Positions 1-6,382 of a stretch of 14,715 bases of DNA are shown here, piece by piece. The translations under genes were made by a program, and so were the position numbers. Positions within the stretch are counted from its first letter, which is position 1, and every line of letters starts with the position of its first letter. This DNA is from Gemmatimonadota bacterium (lineage in GTDB: Bacteria > Gemmatimonadota > Gemmatimonadetes > Gemmatimonadales > GWC2-71-9), in the NCBI GenBank assembly GCA_003221085.1, contig QHUD01000027.1:1-14715 (forward strand), written 5' to 3'. The notes beneath the pieces are model-generated. The model was not told the DNA's origin. It did not search any database and saw nothing but the letters and a program-made list of their open reading frames with translations.

Positions 1-651
1 ATCGATGATGCGCGGCACTTCCACCGCCGCCACGCGCCGCCCGTCCGCGACAACCGCTTTCAGGAAGCCACGCATCCTGTGCCCACCGCCCGAAAGAACG
101 TCGGCGGCGGCACGTCGGATCCCGGCGCTCAAGCCGTAGACCCCTCCCGTGACGCACGCGGGCTGGACCGGCTCGTCGCTCACGGTCCGGACGTCGTCAC
201 CCGCGCCCCGAATCACGTACACGGGAGACTCGTCGTCCACGTACGGCGTCACAGCGAGCACCATGTCGGCGCCCTCCTCGAGGTGCCGCCCGGTCGCCCG
301 GAACACCGCCCGCCAGTCTGCCGGGCGCATCACCGTATCCACCATGCTGCAGAACACGTGGCCCGGCGGGACCGCCCGCAACCCTTCGACCAGGGTGTGC
401 AGCGAAGATGGCGTGCGACACTCCACTACCGTAAGGGGGGGCCCGAACCGCTGCCCGTCAAGCAAGCGCATGACCGCGGGAAAGTCCGCACGAACCGCAC
501 ACGTGAGACTCTCACACCCCAATGCCGTGAACGTCTCGAGGAGCCCCACGATTTGCGGCCGCCCGGCGACCTCCACGAGGGGCTTGGGCAGCGGGATGCC
601 CCCCGCGGCGAGCCGCGACCCCTCTCCTCCCGCAAGGATCAATCCGTGCAC
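1..651 (-). CDS. NTP-transferase family nucleotidyltransferase, 3' end cut by window edge
   Basis: Probably transfers a nucleotidyl group from an NTP to a sugar phosphate or similar acceptor in the cytoplasm, feeding envelope or glycoconjugate synthesis; the substrate cannot be told. The reading frame starts at GTG 651 and stays open to base 1, giving 217 residues without a stop. The N-terminus carries the family signature: LAGGEGSRL at residues 6-14, followed by PKPL at 22-25 and a GRP turn at 30-32. A probable metal-binding Asp sits at 105 in CSMVDT, and a GGVYGLS segment at 169-175 fits the sugar-binding part of the GT-A-like fold. The start lies one base after the HAD gene's stop, so the two are probably translationally coupled. 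Sugar-nucleotidyltransferase and MobA-like molybdenum cofactor enzymes share this fold; the PKPL motif favours the former. The family is secure, the substrate unknown. Confidence 0.82.
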   Translation of the reverse strand, partial: MHGLILAGGEGSRLAAGGIPLPKPLVEVAGRPQIVGLLETFTALGCESLTCAVRADFPAVMRLLDGQRFGPPLTVVECRTPSSLHTLVEGLRAVPPGHVFCSMVDTVMRPADWRAVFRATGRHLEEGADMVLAVTPYVDDESPVYVIRGAGDDVRTVSDEPVQPACVTGGVYGLSAGIRRAAADVLSGGGHRMRGFLKAVVADGRRVAAVEVPRIID

Positions 652-652
652 G

Positions 653-1330
653 CTACGCGAGCACCCTTTCGATGTCGGGAAGACGATTGATCCGCGCGGT
701 GGGGACCAGATCTTTCCCCGCCGGCGCCGTTCGGTCGGACGGCGCGAGCCAGCAGGTGCTGATGCCCAGGGCGGCGGCTCCGCGGATGTCCGCCTCGAAG
801 TTGTCGCCCACCATCCATGCGTGCTGCGGCACGACCTGGAGCGCGTGCAACGTGTGCACGAAGATGCGGGGGTCGGGCTTGCTCCAGCCGACCACCGCGG
901 AGTCGCTCAGCACAGCGAAGAATCTCGCCAGGCCGAGCTCCTCCAAACAAGGCCGCAAGTTCCCGGTGAAGTTCGACACGACCCCGAGCCGGTAGCGCCG
1001 GGCGAGCCGCTCGAGGACCGGGAGGTTGCGCGTCACGATTGCGAGCGCGTCGGCGTGCAGCCGGCGCGCCAGGGCGCCGGCGTCCACGCGATCGGGCAGG
1101 AGTCCGACGACCAGCCGAGCCTGCGCTTCGATCGCGGCCCGGAACCCGAGCGTGCGAATGCCAGGCAGCCGCGCCAGCGCTTCGTCGGAGGCCTTGAAGA
1201 AGGAATCGAAGGCGGCGAATTCGAGCCCGCCGCCCACCGCGCGATAGGCGGCGTGGAAGCGGGGACTCCAGTGCACGCCATCCGCGTCGAGCGTGCCGCC
1301 GAAGTCGAAGAGGACGACGTCGGCCGGCGA
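653..1330 (-). CDS. HAD-superfamily phosphatase/hydrolase; start codon unresolved
   Basis: A haloacid-dehalogenase-like hydrolase, probably a cytoplasmic small-molecule phosphatase. All four HAD motifs are visible: motif I DFGGTLD (nucleophile Asp at 1306-1304), motif II VVSNFTGN, motif III Lys in WSKPDPRIF, and motif IV MVGDNFEADIRGAAALG. An alpha-helical cap lies between motifs I and II, and the spacing fits the subfamily I phosphoglycolate-phosphatase-like enzymes. The start is a problem. The first ATG/GTG/TTG in frame is GTG 1276, which would cut off motif I, while the frame is open upstream to a TGA near 1367 without a canonical start. The coordinate given here begins just after the preceding gene's stop (1334-1332) and is approximate. 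A non-canonical start, coupled re-initiation or a base error near 1325-1335 are all possible. Its neighbour, the nucleotidyltransferase, suggests a role in sugar-phosphate metabolism. Confidence 0.8.
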   Translation of the reverse strand, partial: SPADVVLFDFGGTLDADGVHWSPRFHAAYRAVGGGLEFAAFDSFFKASDEALARLPGIRTLGFRAAIEAQARLVVGLLPDRVDAGALARRLHADALAIVTRNLPVLERLARRYRLGVVSNFTGNLRPCLEELGLARFFAVLSDSAVVGWSKPDPRIFVHTLHALQVVPQHAWMVGDNFEADIRGAAALGISTCWLAPSDRTAPAGKDLVPTARINRLPDIERVLA

Positions 1331-1331
1331 C

Positions 1332-2426
1332 CTAGTGGTGGGCGTGCGAGGGGTGCTCGTGCGCGCTCATCTTCATCGGCATGGACATCGCCTGGCCGCC
1401 CATTTCCATCATGTCGTGGCCGCCCTCGAGCCGCATGTAGTGTCGATAGTCCTTCTGGTAGAGCGAGTCACCCGGCTCTGCCGCGGGCCACGCCACCCCC
1501 CGGTCGGGCACGAACAGACCGCCGACCACGCCCATGCCTCCGTCCGGGATCGGCGCGCCCGTCGGGTTGTCGTAGGATACCGCGATGCGGTAGCGGTGCT
1601 CCGGGACGATGTGCACGCCCAGCCGCGTCCAGCCGTACAGCAGGGCGATCGGGATCGACGCGATGTGCCCGCCCGAACCCGCCACGGGCGCGGCCCGGTA
1701 GATCACCTCGCCGGTCGTGACGTCCGCGAACTCGATCAGGCGCCCGTAGTCATGCATATGCCCACCGAGACCGACGATCTTCCCGGGCACGATGGGACTG
1801 CCCTCGTAGGAGCGCGACGAGGGACCCGGGGGCAGCGTGAACGATTTGTCCCCCACCGGAAATGCGACATCCATCTGCCATGGCGACGCGGAGAACAGGG
1901 GCCAGGGGCGTCGTGCGGGCGTGAAGCTCATGACCAAACGCACGCGGGCCCCGCGGTACTCGGCCGGCGTGAGGTTCTCGACCATGGCGCTCGCGACGAC
2001 GTGCTCCCCTTGCTTCAGCGGCAGACCAAACAGGAGGCGCGGCAGGTGGACCGCGCCGGTCTCGTGACCCGCTGCGAGGAGGCGGCGCGAGATCGGGAGA
2101 AACAGCTCGCGGTGGTCCGGATCGATGAGATTGAAGTGGTGGATCAGCTCGTCGGGGAGCGGGCGTCCGGCGCTGTCCACCACCTGCACACGAAAGGCGT
2201 AGATGGATCCGCTCGCGGGGATCTCGAGGGTCGCGACCGGCGGCTGCGCGAGCGCGTGGTGCGGCGTGTTCGCGGGCAGGTCCATCGGCGCCAGGTCGAG
2301 GACGAGCGTCCCGGCTCGGGCGTCGAGAAGGATGCGCGCACTGTTCGCATCCGCTGAAGACGTGGTCGCGGGCGAATCACCCGCCGCGACGACGAGGACC
2401 AGGGTCAGCAACATGCGATTGATCAT
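1332..2426 (-). CDS. Secreted PHM-like copper protein with His/Met-rich C-terminal tail
   Basis: This 364-residue protein resembles the copper type II ascorbate-dependent monooxygenase (PHM/DBH) fold. A hydrophobic N-terminus (residues 4-16) suggests export or lipid-free anchoring. Candidate CuH-site residues are the pair H96-H97 (ELIHHFNL). Candidate CuM-site residues are H223 and H225 (GGHMHDYG) and M298 (PDGGMGVVGG, after a YDNPTG segment), in the order found in the family's C-terminal domain. The last 28 residues contain seven Met and seven His and look like a copper-binding tail. ATG 2426 was chosen because the signal-like segment follows it directly; the upstream part of the open frame is low-quality sequence inside the hydrolase gene. 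The gene overlaps the upstream hydrolase by 50 bases. It could be a copper carrier or periplasmic sensor rather than an oxygenase. Fold assignment is fairly likely; activity is inferred. Confidence 0.62.
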   Translation of the reverse strand: MINRMLLTLVLVVAAGDSPATTSSADANSARILLDARAGTLVLDLAPMDLPANTPHHALAQPPVATLEIPASGSIYAFRVQVVDSAGRPLPDELIHHFNLIDPDHRELFLPISRRLLAAGHETGAVHLPRLLFGLPLKQGEHVVASAMVENLTPAEYRGARVRLVMSFTPARRPWPLFSASPWQMDVAFPVGDKSFTLPPGPSSRSYEGSPIVPGKIVGLGGHMHDYGRLIEFADVTTGEVIYRAAPVAGSGGHIASIPIALLYGWTRLGVHIVPEHRYRIAVSYDNPTGAPIPDGGMGVVGGLFVPDRGVAWPAAEPGDSLYQKDYRHYMRLEGGHDMMEMGGQAMSMPMKMSAHEHPSHAHH

Positions 2427-3336
2427 GGCGCGGGGAATTGTAACCACCTTGCGAGGCCCGTGGCAACGGACCCGAGGGCGTCCGAAACCGTCGCACCGCC
2501 GCGAGCACCACGGCCGGCTGCTCCTCGTGGATGAAGTGGCCCGCGCCCGGTACGCTGTCCACCACGAACACCGGCAGCAGGGCAGCCAGGACCCCGACTT
2601 CCTCCGGGCTGATGCCGCCCTCGTGCGTCGCTGTCCCGAGGAGCAGACGCACCGGGCACTGCACCTCGGCGAGATGCGGTCGCAACCGCTCCGGTTCGCG
2701 CCGCTCGGCCATCGCAAGAAACGCTCTCAGCGTCGCGTCGAGGTCGTGCGCGGCGCCCGCCGTGTAACCGTCGACCACCTCCTCGCTCACCCACGACGAG
2801 TCTCCCGACGCTCTGATCAGCTGTCCGCGAATCTTCTTGCGCACCAGCTTCACTCCGCCGAACAGCTTGATCCAGGGCGCGAGCTTCATGGCACGCCGAA
2901 ACGCGCGCGAGGTGGCAGCCTCGGCCGGCCCGCCGTCGAGCGAAACGATACCAGCGACCAGGTCGGGTCGCCGATAGGCGAGGCGAAACGCCATCGACGC
3001 CCCCAGTGAGTGCGCAACGACGATCGCTTGCCGCACGCTCAGCCGATCGAGGGCCGCCGCGATCCGGTCGGCCTGGGCGGTGAGGGAATAGTCCGCATGC
3101 TCCGGTCGCGCCGAGCCGCCGATTCCCAGGGGCTCCACGACGATCGCCCGGTAGCCGGCGCCAGTGAGCAGCGGGGTCACCGCGCGGTATCCGAACGCCG
3201 AGCCGAACAGGCCCGGCACGAGGACCACCGGGTCTCCGGTTCCCGTCACACTGACTTCGAGCGATTCGGCAGGTGACAGCGCCAAGGAGAAGGTGTGAAC
3301 GGTATCGGCGACCAAGGCCAGGACGAGGAGCCACAT
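2377..3336 (-). CDS. Alpha/beta-fold hydrolase, probably exported
   Basis: A 319-residue alpha/beta hydrolase, likely an esterase or lipase-like enzyme. A short hydrophobic N-terminus (MWLLVLALVADT) suggests a signal peptide or anchor. The oxyanion-hole region is VLVPGLFGSAFGY (38-50), the nucleophile elbow is AHSLGAS with Ser110, and the catalytic His is H267 in GAGHFIHE. The usual Asp after strand 7 is replaced by GTATHEGG; D134 in SLDGG, after strand 6, could serve as the acid as it does in some family members. ATG 3336 has a GGAG ribosome site about 8 bases upstream (CCGGAGTGG). The last 15-20 residues are basic and proline-rich and overlap the start of the next gene, so they are probably not part of the fold. 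The substrate cannot be inferred; the placement between membrane and exported proteins points to the envelope. Confidence 0.85.
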   Translation of the reverse strand: MWLLVLALVADTVHTFSLALSPAESLEVSVTGTGDPVVLVPGLFGSAFGYRAVTPLLTGAGYRAIVVEPLGIGGSARPEHADYSLTAQADRIAAALDRLSVRQAIVVAHSLGASMAFRLAYRRPDLVAGIVSLDGGPAEAATSRAFRRAMKLAPWIKLFGGVKLVRKKIRGQLIRASGDSSWVSEEVVDGYTAGAAHDLDATLRAFLAMAERREPERLRPHLAEVQCPVRLLLGTATHEGGISPEEVGVLAALLPVFVVDSVPGAGHFIHEEQPAVVLAAVRRFRTPSGPLPRASQGGYNSPRHDQSHVADPGPRRRGG

Positions 3337-3348
3337 GGTCCACTCCGG

Positions 3349-3921
3349 CTAGAGACGGAATCCTGCGACGGACACGGCGTAGCGATCGCGGTACCGCGCT
3401 CGCAACCAGCGGAATGCGGACGCCACAGGCTGTCGCCCCAGGGCCAGTCCTGCGGCCGCGACCCCACCGACCAACAACGCCCACGTAGGTACGGGGACGA
3501 TTCCGCCCACGCCGGCGACGAGGAGCAGGCGCGGGAAGCGTCCCAGCGCCACCGCGCCGAGGAACTTGGGCAGGGGATAGCGCGCCAACGGGGCCAGCAG
3601 GCGCACGGCCGAGTCGGGGATGGGAGAAAAGATCACGATCACGGTCGTCCAGAAGGGGGCGCGTCGGAATGCCGTGACGCTCCAGCGCATCGCGCGCTGC
3701 TTCCCCAGCCGCGCCAGCTTCGGGAGCTCCGTGGCCCAGTTTAGGAGCCGATAGTTGACGCCTTCCGCGACCGACGCCCCGAGCGTGCCGACCAGCGCGA
3801 GCAGCCACGCCGGATACAGGCGCGCGTAATACAGCAGGGTCGCCTCGAACGCCGTCGGCAGGAACGGCGACAGGGGCCCGTGTACGAAGAGGGCGATTGC
3901 GAAGAACGTGACCAGCTTCAC
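3349..3921 (-). CDS. VTT/DedA-like integral membrane protein
   Basis: A 190-residue membrane protein with several hydrophobic segments: an N-terminal one (residues 1-20), a second near 36-52, and further ones around 90-105 and 135-160. The pattern of a re-entrant-like hydrophobic stretch, a basic amphipathic section (KLARLGKQRAMRW) and an IFSPIPDSAVRLLAPLARYP segment resembles the VTT/DedA (SNARE-associated) family, whose members are implicated in lipid flipping and membrane homeostasis. It starts at GTG 3921, overlapping the TGA of the upstream gene by four bases (GTGA), a typical translational-coupling junction; starts further upstream in the same frame would lie inside the YdjM-like gene. 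Only 12 bases separate it from the hydrolase gene downstream. Family assignment rests on topology and the proline/serine-rich loop, so it is moderate. Confidence 0.65.
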   Translation of the reverse strand: MKLVTFFAIALFVHGPLSPFLPTAFEATLLYYARLYPAWLLALVGTLGASVAEGVNYRLLNWATELPKLARLGKQRAMRWSVTAFRRAPFWTTVIVIFSPIPDSAVRLLAPLARYPLPKFLGAVALGRFPRLLLVAGVGGIVPVPTWALLVGGVAAAGLALGRQPVASAFRWLRARYRDRYAVSVAGFRL

Positions 3922-4376
3922 GCCAGGAGCCCCGCATAGCGCCACGCCACTACCGCGAACACCGCACCCTCGAGGATCCACGCCCAGGGCTGCCGGTAAT
4001 AGCCGACGTACATCGCGCGGCCCCAGTATCCCGTGTTCTTCCAGAGGTTGAGCGAAAAGCGCCGGCGGCTGAACGGCAGCAGCAAGGGGAGTCCGGTGTC
4101 GGTCGGCAGGTCCGCGAGCACGTGCGCCACGATGCTCGCGAGCGCCAGCCCCCCGAGCCAGGGGCCGACCAGGGCGACCGCGAGTGCTCCCACGGCGCCG
4201 CAGCACAGGAGAGTGTGACTCCACGTGCCGTGGAAATCAGGCTTCGCCCAACCGGCCCGGATGATCAGTGAATCGGCGTTCGGCAGGAACTGCGCCGCCC
4301 CGACCACGAGGAACGTCTCTGGGCGTGGATCGAGCGACGCAAGGGCGAGTGCGATACCGAGGTGCCCGAACTGCAT
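3918..4376 (-). CDS. YdjM-like (LexA-binding inner-membrane-associated hydrolase family) membrane protein
   Basis: A 152-residue hydrophobic protein resembling the YdjM/metal-dependent membrane hydrolase family. Conserved polar positions sit in hydrophobic surroundings: H5 near the N-terminus (QFGHLG), FLPNADSL (an Asp where the family has PDID), HGTWSHTLL (related to the HRxxTHS motif) and AHVLADLPTDTG. These His/Asp residues are the expected metal-binding set. ATG 4376 was preferred over the longer GTG/ATG option ten codons upstream because family members begin with a short MxxxxH segment and a good ribosome site (GGGAGA) precedes it. The gene lies 56 bases downstream of the BTAD/AAA regulator and overlaps the VTT-like gene by four bases. 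The biochemical activity of the family is poorly known. Confidence 0.68.
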   Translation of the reverse strand: MQFGHLGIALALASLDPRPETFLVVGAAQFLPNADSLIIRAGWAKPDFHGTWSHTLLCCGAVGALAVALVGPWLGGLALASIVAHVLADLPTDTGLPLLLPFSRRRFSLNLWKNTGYWGRAMYVGYYRQPWAWILEGAVFAVVAWRYAGLLA

Positions 4377-4432
4377 GGTGTCTCCCGGTCGAAGGTCCGG
4401 GGACACGTTCGGTCTACAGTGTCAAGCCGTTT
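4377..4432 (-). promoter_or_regulatory. Short spacer after the BTAD/AAA gene with a -35-like hexamer
   Basis: This 56-base gap is the only sizeable one in the minus-strand run. It holds TTGACA on the minus strand at 4425-4420 and a related TTGAAA just upstream, but I see no convincing -10 hexamer 16-18 bases further on and no terminator hairpin. It could hold a weak internal promoter for the six downstream genes, or simply be a spacer within one long transcript. Confidence 0.25.
4381..4386 (-). promoter_or_regulatory. Ribosome binding site for the YdjM-like gene
   Basis: GGGAGA on the minus strand ends four bases before ATG 4376. It supports this start over the one ten codons upstream, which has no comparable site. 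Confidence 0.5.
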
Positions 4433-6322
4433 TCAAGCGCTCGCATTGGCGCGATAGCGCCGTGCCTGGCCGGGCGTAATCATCTCCTGCAACAGGACCG
4501 CCCGCTCGATCGGCGCGGTGAACACGTATCCGCGCGCGTCCGCAACCAGCCAACGCTCCCACTCGAGCGCATCGAGCGCTCGCTCAAGAGGCGCACGCGC
4601 GAGCCCCGTTGCAAGGGCCAGGGGCCCCGAGTCCACACGCTCCGCGAGCGCGGCCGCCGCCGCGAGCACGTGCTGCGCGTTCTCGGACAGCGCACGGTAC
4701 CGCCGGCACACGGCGCCGATGATCGTTGGAGGCAGATCGCCGGGAAGAGAGTCGACGAGTGTCCGCGTCGGCGACGGCCACGCCGGTGCATCCGGCGCGG
4801 GCACAAATCCCGCGGCCACGGCTTCGAGCATCGCGACCGCCAGGAGTGGGAGTCCGCCCGTGTCGCGCTCCACCCGCCGGGTCAGTCGCTCCGCCTCATC
4901 GGTCGCGTAGCGGGGCAGCGCCCAGCGCACAAGCTCCCCGAGCGCCGCCCCGTCGAATCGTCCCACACGGACGACGGCACCTTCGAGATCGCGGCTCAGT
5001 CGCGCGCGCAGCTCATCCAGCCCCTCGCTCTGGGAGGAGCCACGGGAGACCCCGAGCAGAAGGAGCACGGGCCGCGCCGTGGTATCGCGAGCCAGCGCGG
5101 GGAGCACCGCCAGGGTAGCAGCGTCGGACCACTGCACGTCGTCGAGCGCGATGAGGAGGGGTCGCTCCGCCGCGACGGCGCCCACGGCAGCCTGGAGCGC
5201 TTCCCCGGCGGGGGCGGCGGGCCCCGCGCCGCGGAACCTCGCTCGCACGTCGGCATCGAGCGCCCCGAGCCCGGCCAGGGCTTCCGGCGACACTCCCGCA
5301 AGCCCCGGCGCATCGCCCAGCCCTCCCGCGAGCAGCCCCGACAGGGTGCTCCACTCGGTCTGCTGATCGGCGGGCACCGCGCGGGCGGTGGCCACGGTGG
5401 CATCATCGAGACGCGCTTGCGCCACCAGCTCCTCGATGAGCCGGGTCTTCCCCTCCCCGGGCTCGCCCTCGACGATCACCACCTGCCCCCGCCCGCCGCG
5501 CGCGCGCTGCCACGCCGTGGTGAGCGTCGCCAGTTCCACGCCGCGGCTCACGAGCGGCGGCCGTGGTCGGGCGGTGGGCGGCGCGGCCACCACACGGCGT
5601 CCGATGCGAGTGTCTCGCACCCGCGCGACGAGGCGCGCGGTTTCGTCGCTCACGGCCGCGCCGAGCGTCTCGTGCAGGGCGCGCGCCAGCTCATCGGCCA
5701 CGCGCAGGGCCCCCGCGCGATCGCCCCCCAGCGTCAGGGCGCGCATCGCCGCCCGGGCCGCCGGCTCGGAGGTGCGGTCGAGGGCGACCGCGCGCAGTCC
5801 CACGCGAGCCGCCGACGCCGAGTCGCCTCGCGCCAGAGCCGCAGCCACGCCCTGCAGCAGCGCCTCGAGCACCTGCGCCCGCCACCGCGCCCGCTCGCCA
5901 GCGAGCCAGTTCTCAAAGTCGCTCGCCTCGGGGATCGCCAGGCCCTCGAGAAAATCGCCGTCGACCAGCGCGGCAGCCGTCGTCCAGTCGCGTCGTTCGC
6001 ACAGCTCCACAAAGCGGTCACAGTCGAGCATCACCGCGTCCGGCGCCAGCCGAACCTGATCCACGTCGGCCACCACCTGCTCGTCCCCGAGCGCGCGCCG
6101 CAGGACGCGGAGCGCCTCGCTCAACGAGTGACGGGCCTGACGCTCGTCGCGGTCGCTCCACAGCAGGCCGGTCAAGTGCTCGCGCGTGCGACTCCTGCGG
6201 GGACTGCGGGCCAGGTACACGAGCAGCGCGACGTGTTTGCGCCAGAGCAGCTCAGCGGGCGCGTCCGCGCCGTCAACGGTGACGCGCACGGGCCCCAGGA
6301 CACGACAGAAGACGCCAGGCAT
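4433..6322 (-). CDS. BTAD (SARP-type) transcriptional regulator fused to an AAA/NACHT-like ATPase
   Basis: A 629-residue regulator. Residues 1-95 form an OmpR-like winged-helix DNA-binding domain (LGPVRVTVDG, then a basic recognition region with SRTREHLTGLLW). Residues 98-240 are an all-helical bacterial transcriptional activation domain with TPR-like repeats (DFLEGL, EARRWR-type helix, SEPAARAAMRAL). A linker leads to an ATPase with Walker A GEPGEGKT (286-293) and Walker B LLIALDD (389-395, followed by VQWSD). The protein ends soon after a winged-helix-like segment at about 620, without the long TPR tail of MalT/LuxR-type relatives. ATG 6322 begins the domain directly (MPGVFCRVLG); longer starts run into the kinase gene. 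It diverges from the kinase gene across 60 bases, so cross-regulation is plausible. Family is secure; target genes and signal are unknown. Confidence 0.9.
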   Translation of the reverse strand: MPGVFCRVLGPVRVTVDGADAPAELLWRKHVALLVYLARSPRRSRTREHLTGLLWSDRDERQARHSLSEALRVLRRALGDEQVVADVDQVRLAPDAVMLDCDRFVELCERRDWTTAAALVDGDFLEGLAIPEASDFENWLAGERARWRAQVLEALLQGVAAALARGDSASAARVGLRAVALDRTSEPAARAAMRALTLGGDRAGALRVADELARALHETLGAAVSDETARLVARVRDTRIGRRVVAAPPTARPRPPLVSRGVELATLTTAWQRARGGRGQVVIVEGEPGEGKTRLIEELVAQARLDDATVATARAVPADQQTEWSTLSGLLAGGLGDAPGLAGVSPEALAGLGALDADVRARFRGAGPAAPAGEALQAAVGAVAAERPLLIALDDVQWSDAATLAVLPALARDTTARPVLLLLGVSRGSSQSEGLDELRARLSRDLEGAVVRVGRFDGAALGELVRWALPRYATDEAERLTRRVERDTGGLPLLAVAMLEAVAAGFVPAPDAPAWPSPTRTLVDSLPGDLPPTIIGAVCRRYRALSENAQHVLAAAAALAERVDSGPLALATGLARAPLERALDALEWERWLVADARGYVFTAPIERAVLLQEMITPGQARRYRANASA

Positions 6323-6382
6323 GGCGCACCGAGTATCGGGCACGCTGCGGCCGCAGGCAAGCACACGTACATTCCCTGCGCC
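6323..6382. promoter_or_regulatory. Shared divergent promoter region of regulator and kinase, with a 12-bp palindrome
   Basis: Only 60 bases separate the two start codons, so both promoters must overlap each other or the coding ends. The perfect palindrome CTGCGGCCGCAG occupies 6345-6356, near the middle. No clear -35/-10 pair is seen. In a region this GC-rich a 12-bp GC palindrome may arise by chance, so operator function is only a suggestion. Confidence 0.35.

Noticed and set aside
149..1720. Plus-strand open frame of over 500 codons
   Set aside because: It is antisense to the nucleotidyltransferase, HAD and PHM-like genes, all with clear motifs, and its own translation is low-complexity.
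2427..2717. N-terminal extension of the PHM-like protein
   Set aside because: It overlaps the alpha/beta hydrolase in another frame and is Arg/Ser/Cys-rich. A signal-like segment begins at ATG 2426.
3922..4224. N-terminal extension of the VTT-like protein
   Set aside because: It is an out-of-frame reading of the YdjM-like gene. The GTG at 3921 gives a four-base overlap and a hydrophobic start.
4268..6382. Long open plus-strand frame continuous with the kinase gene
   Set aside because: It is antisense to the BTAD/AAA gene, has Arg/Pro/Gly/His-rich composition without any domain, and is a common effect of high GC. The kinase fold begins just after ATG 6383.
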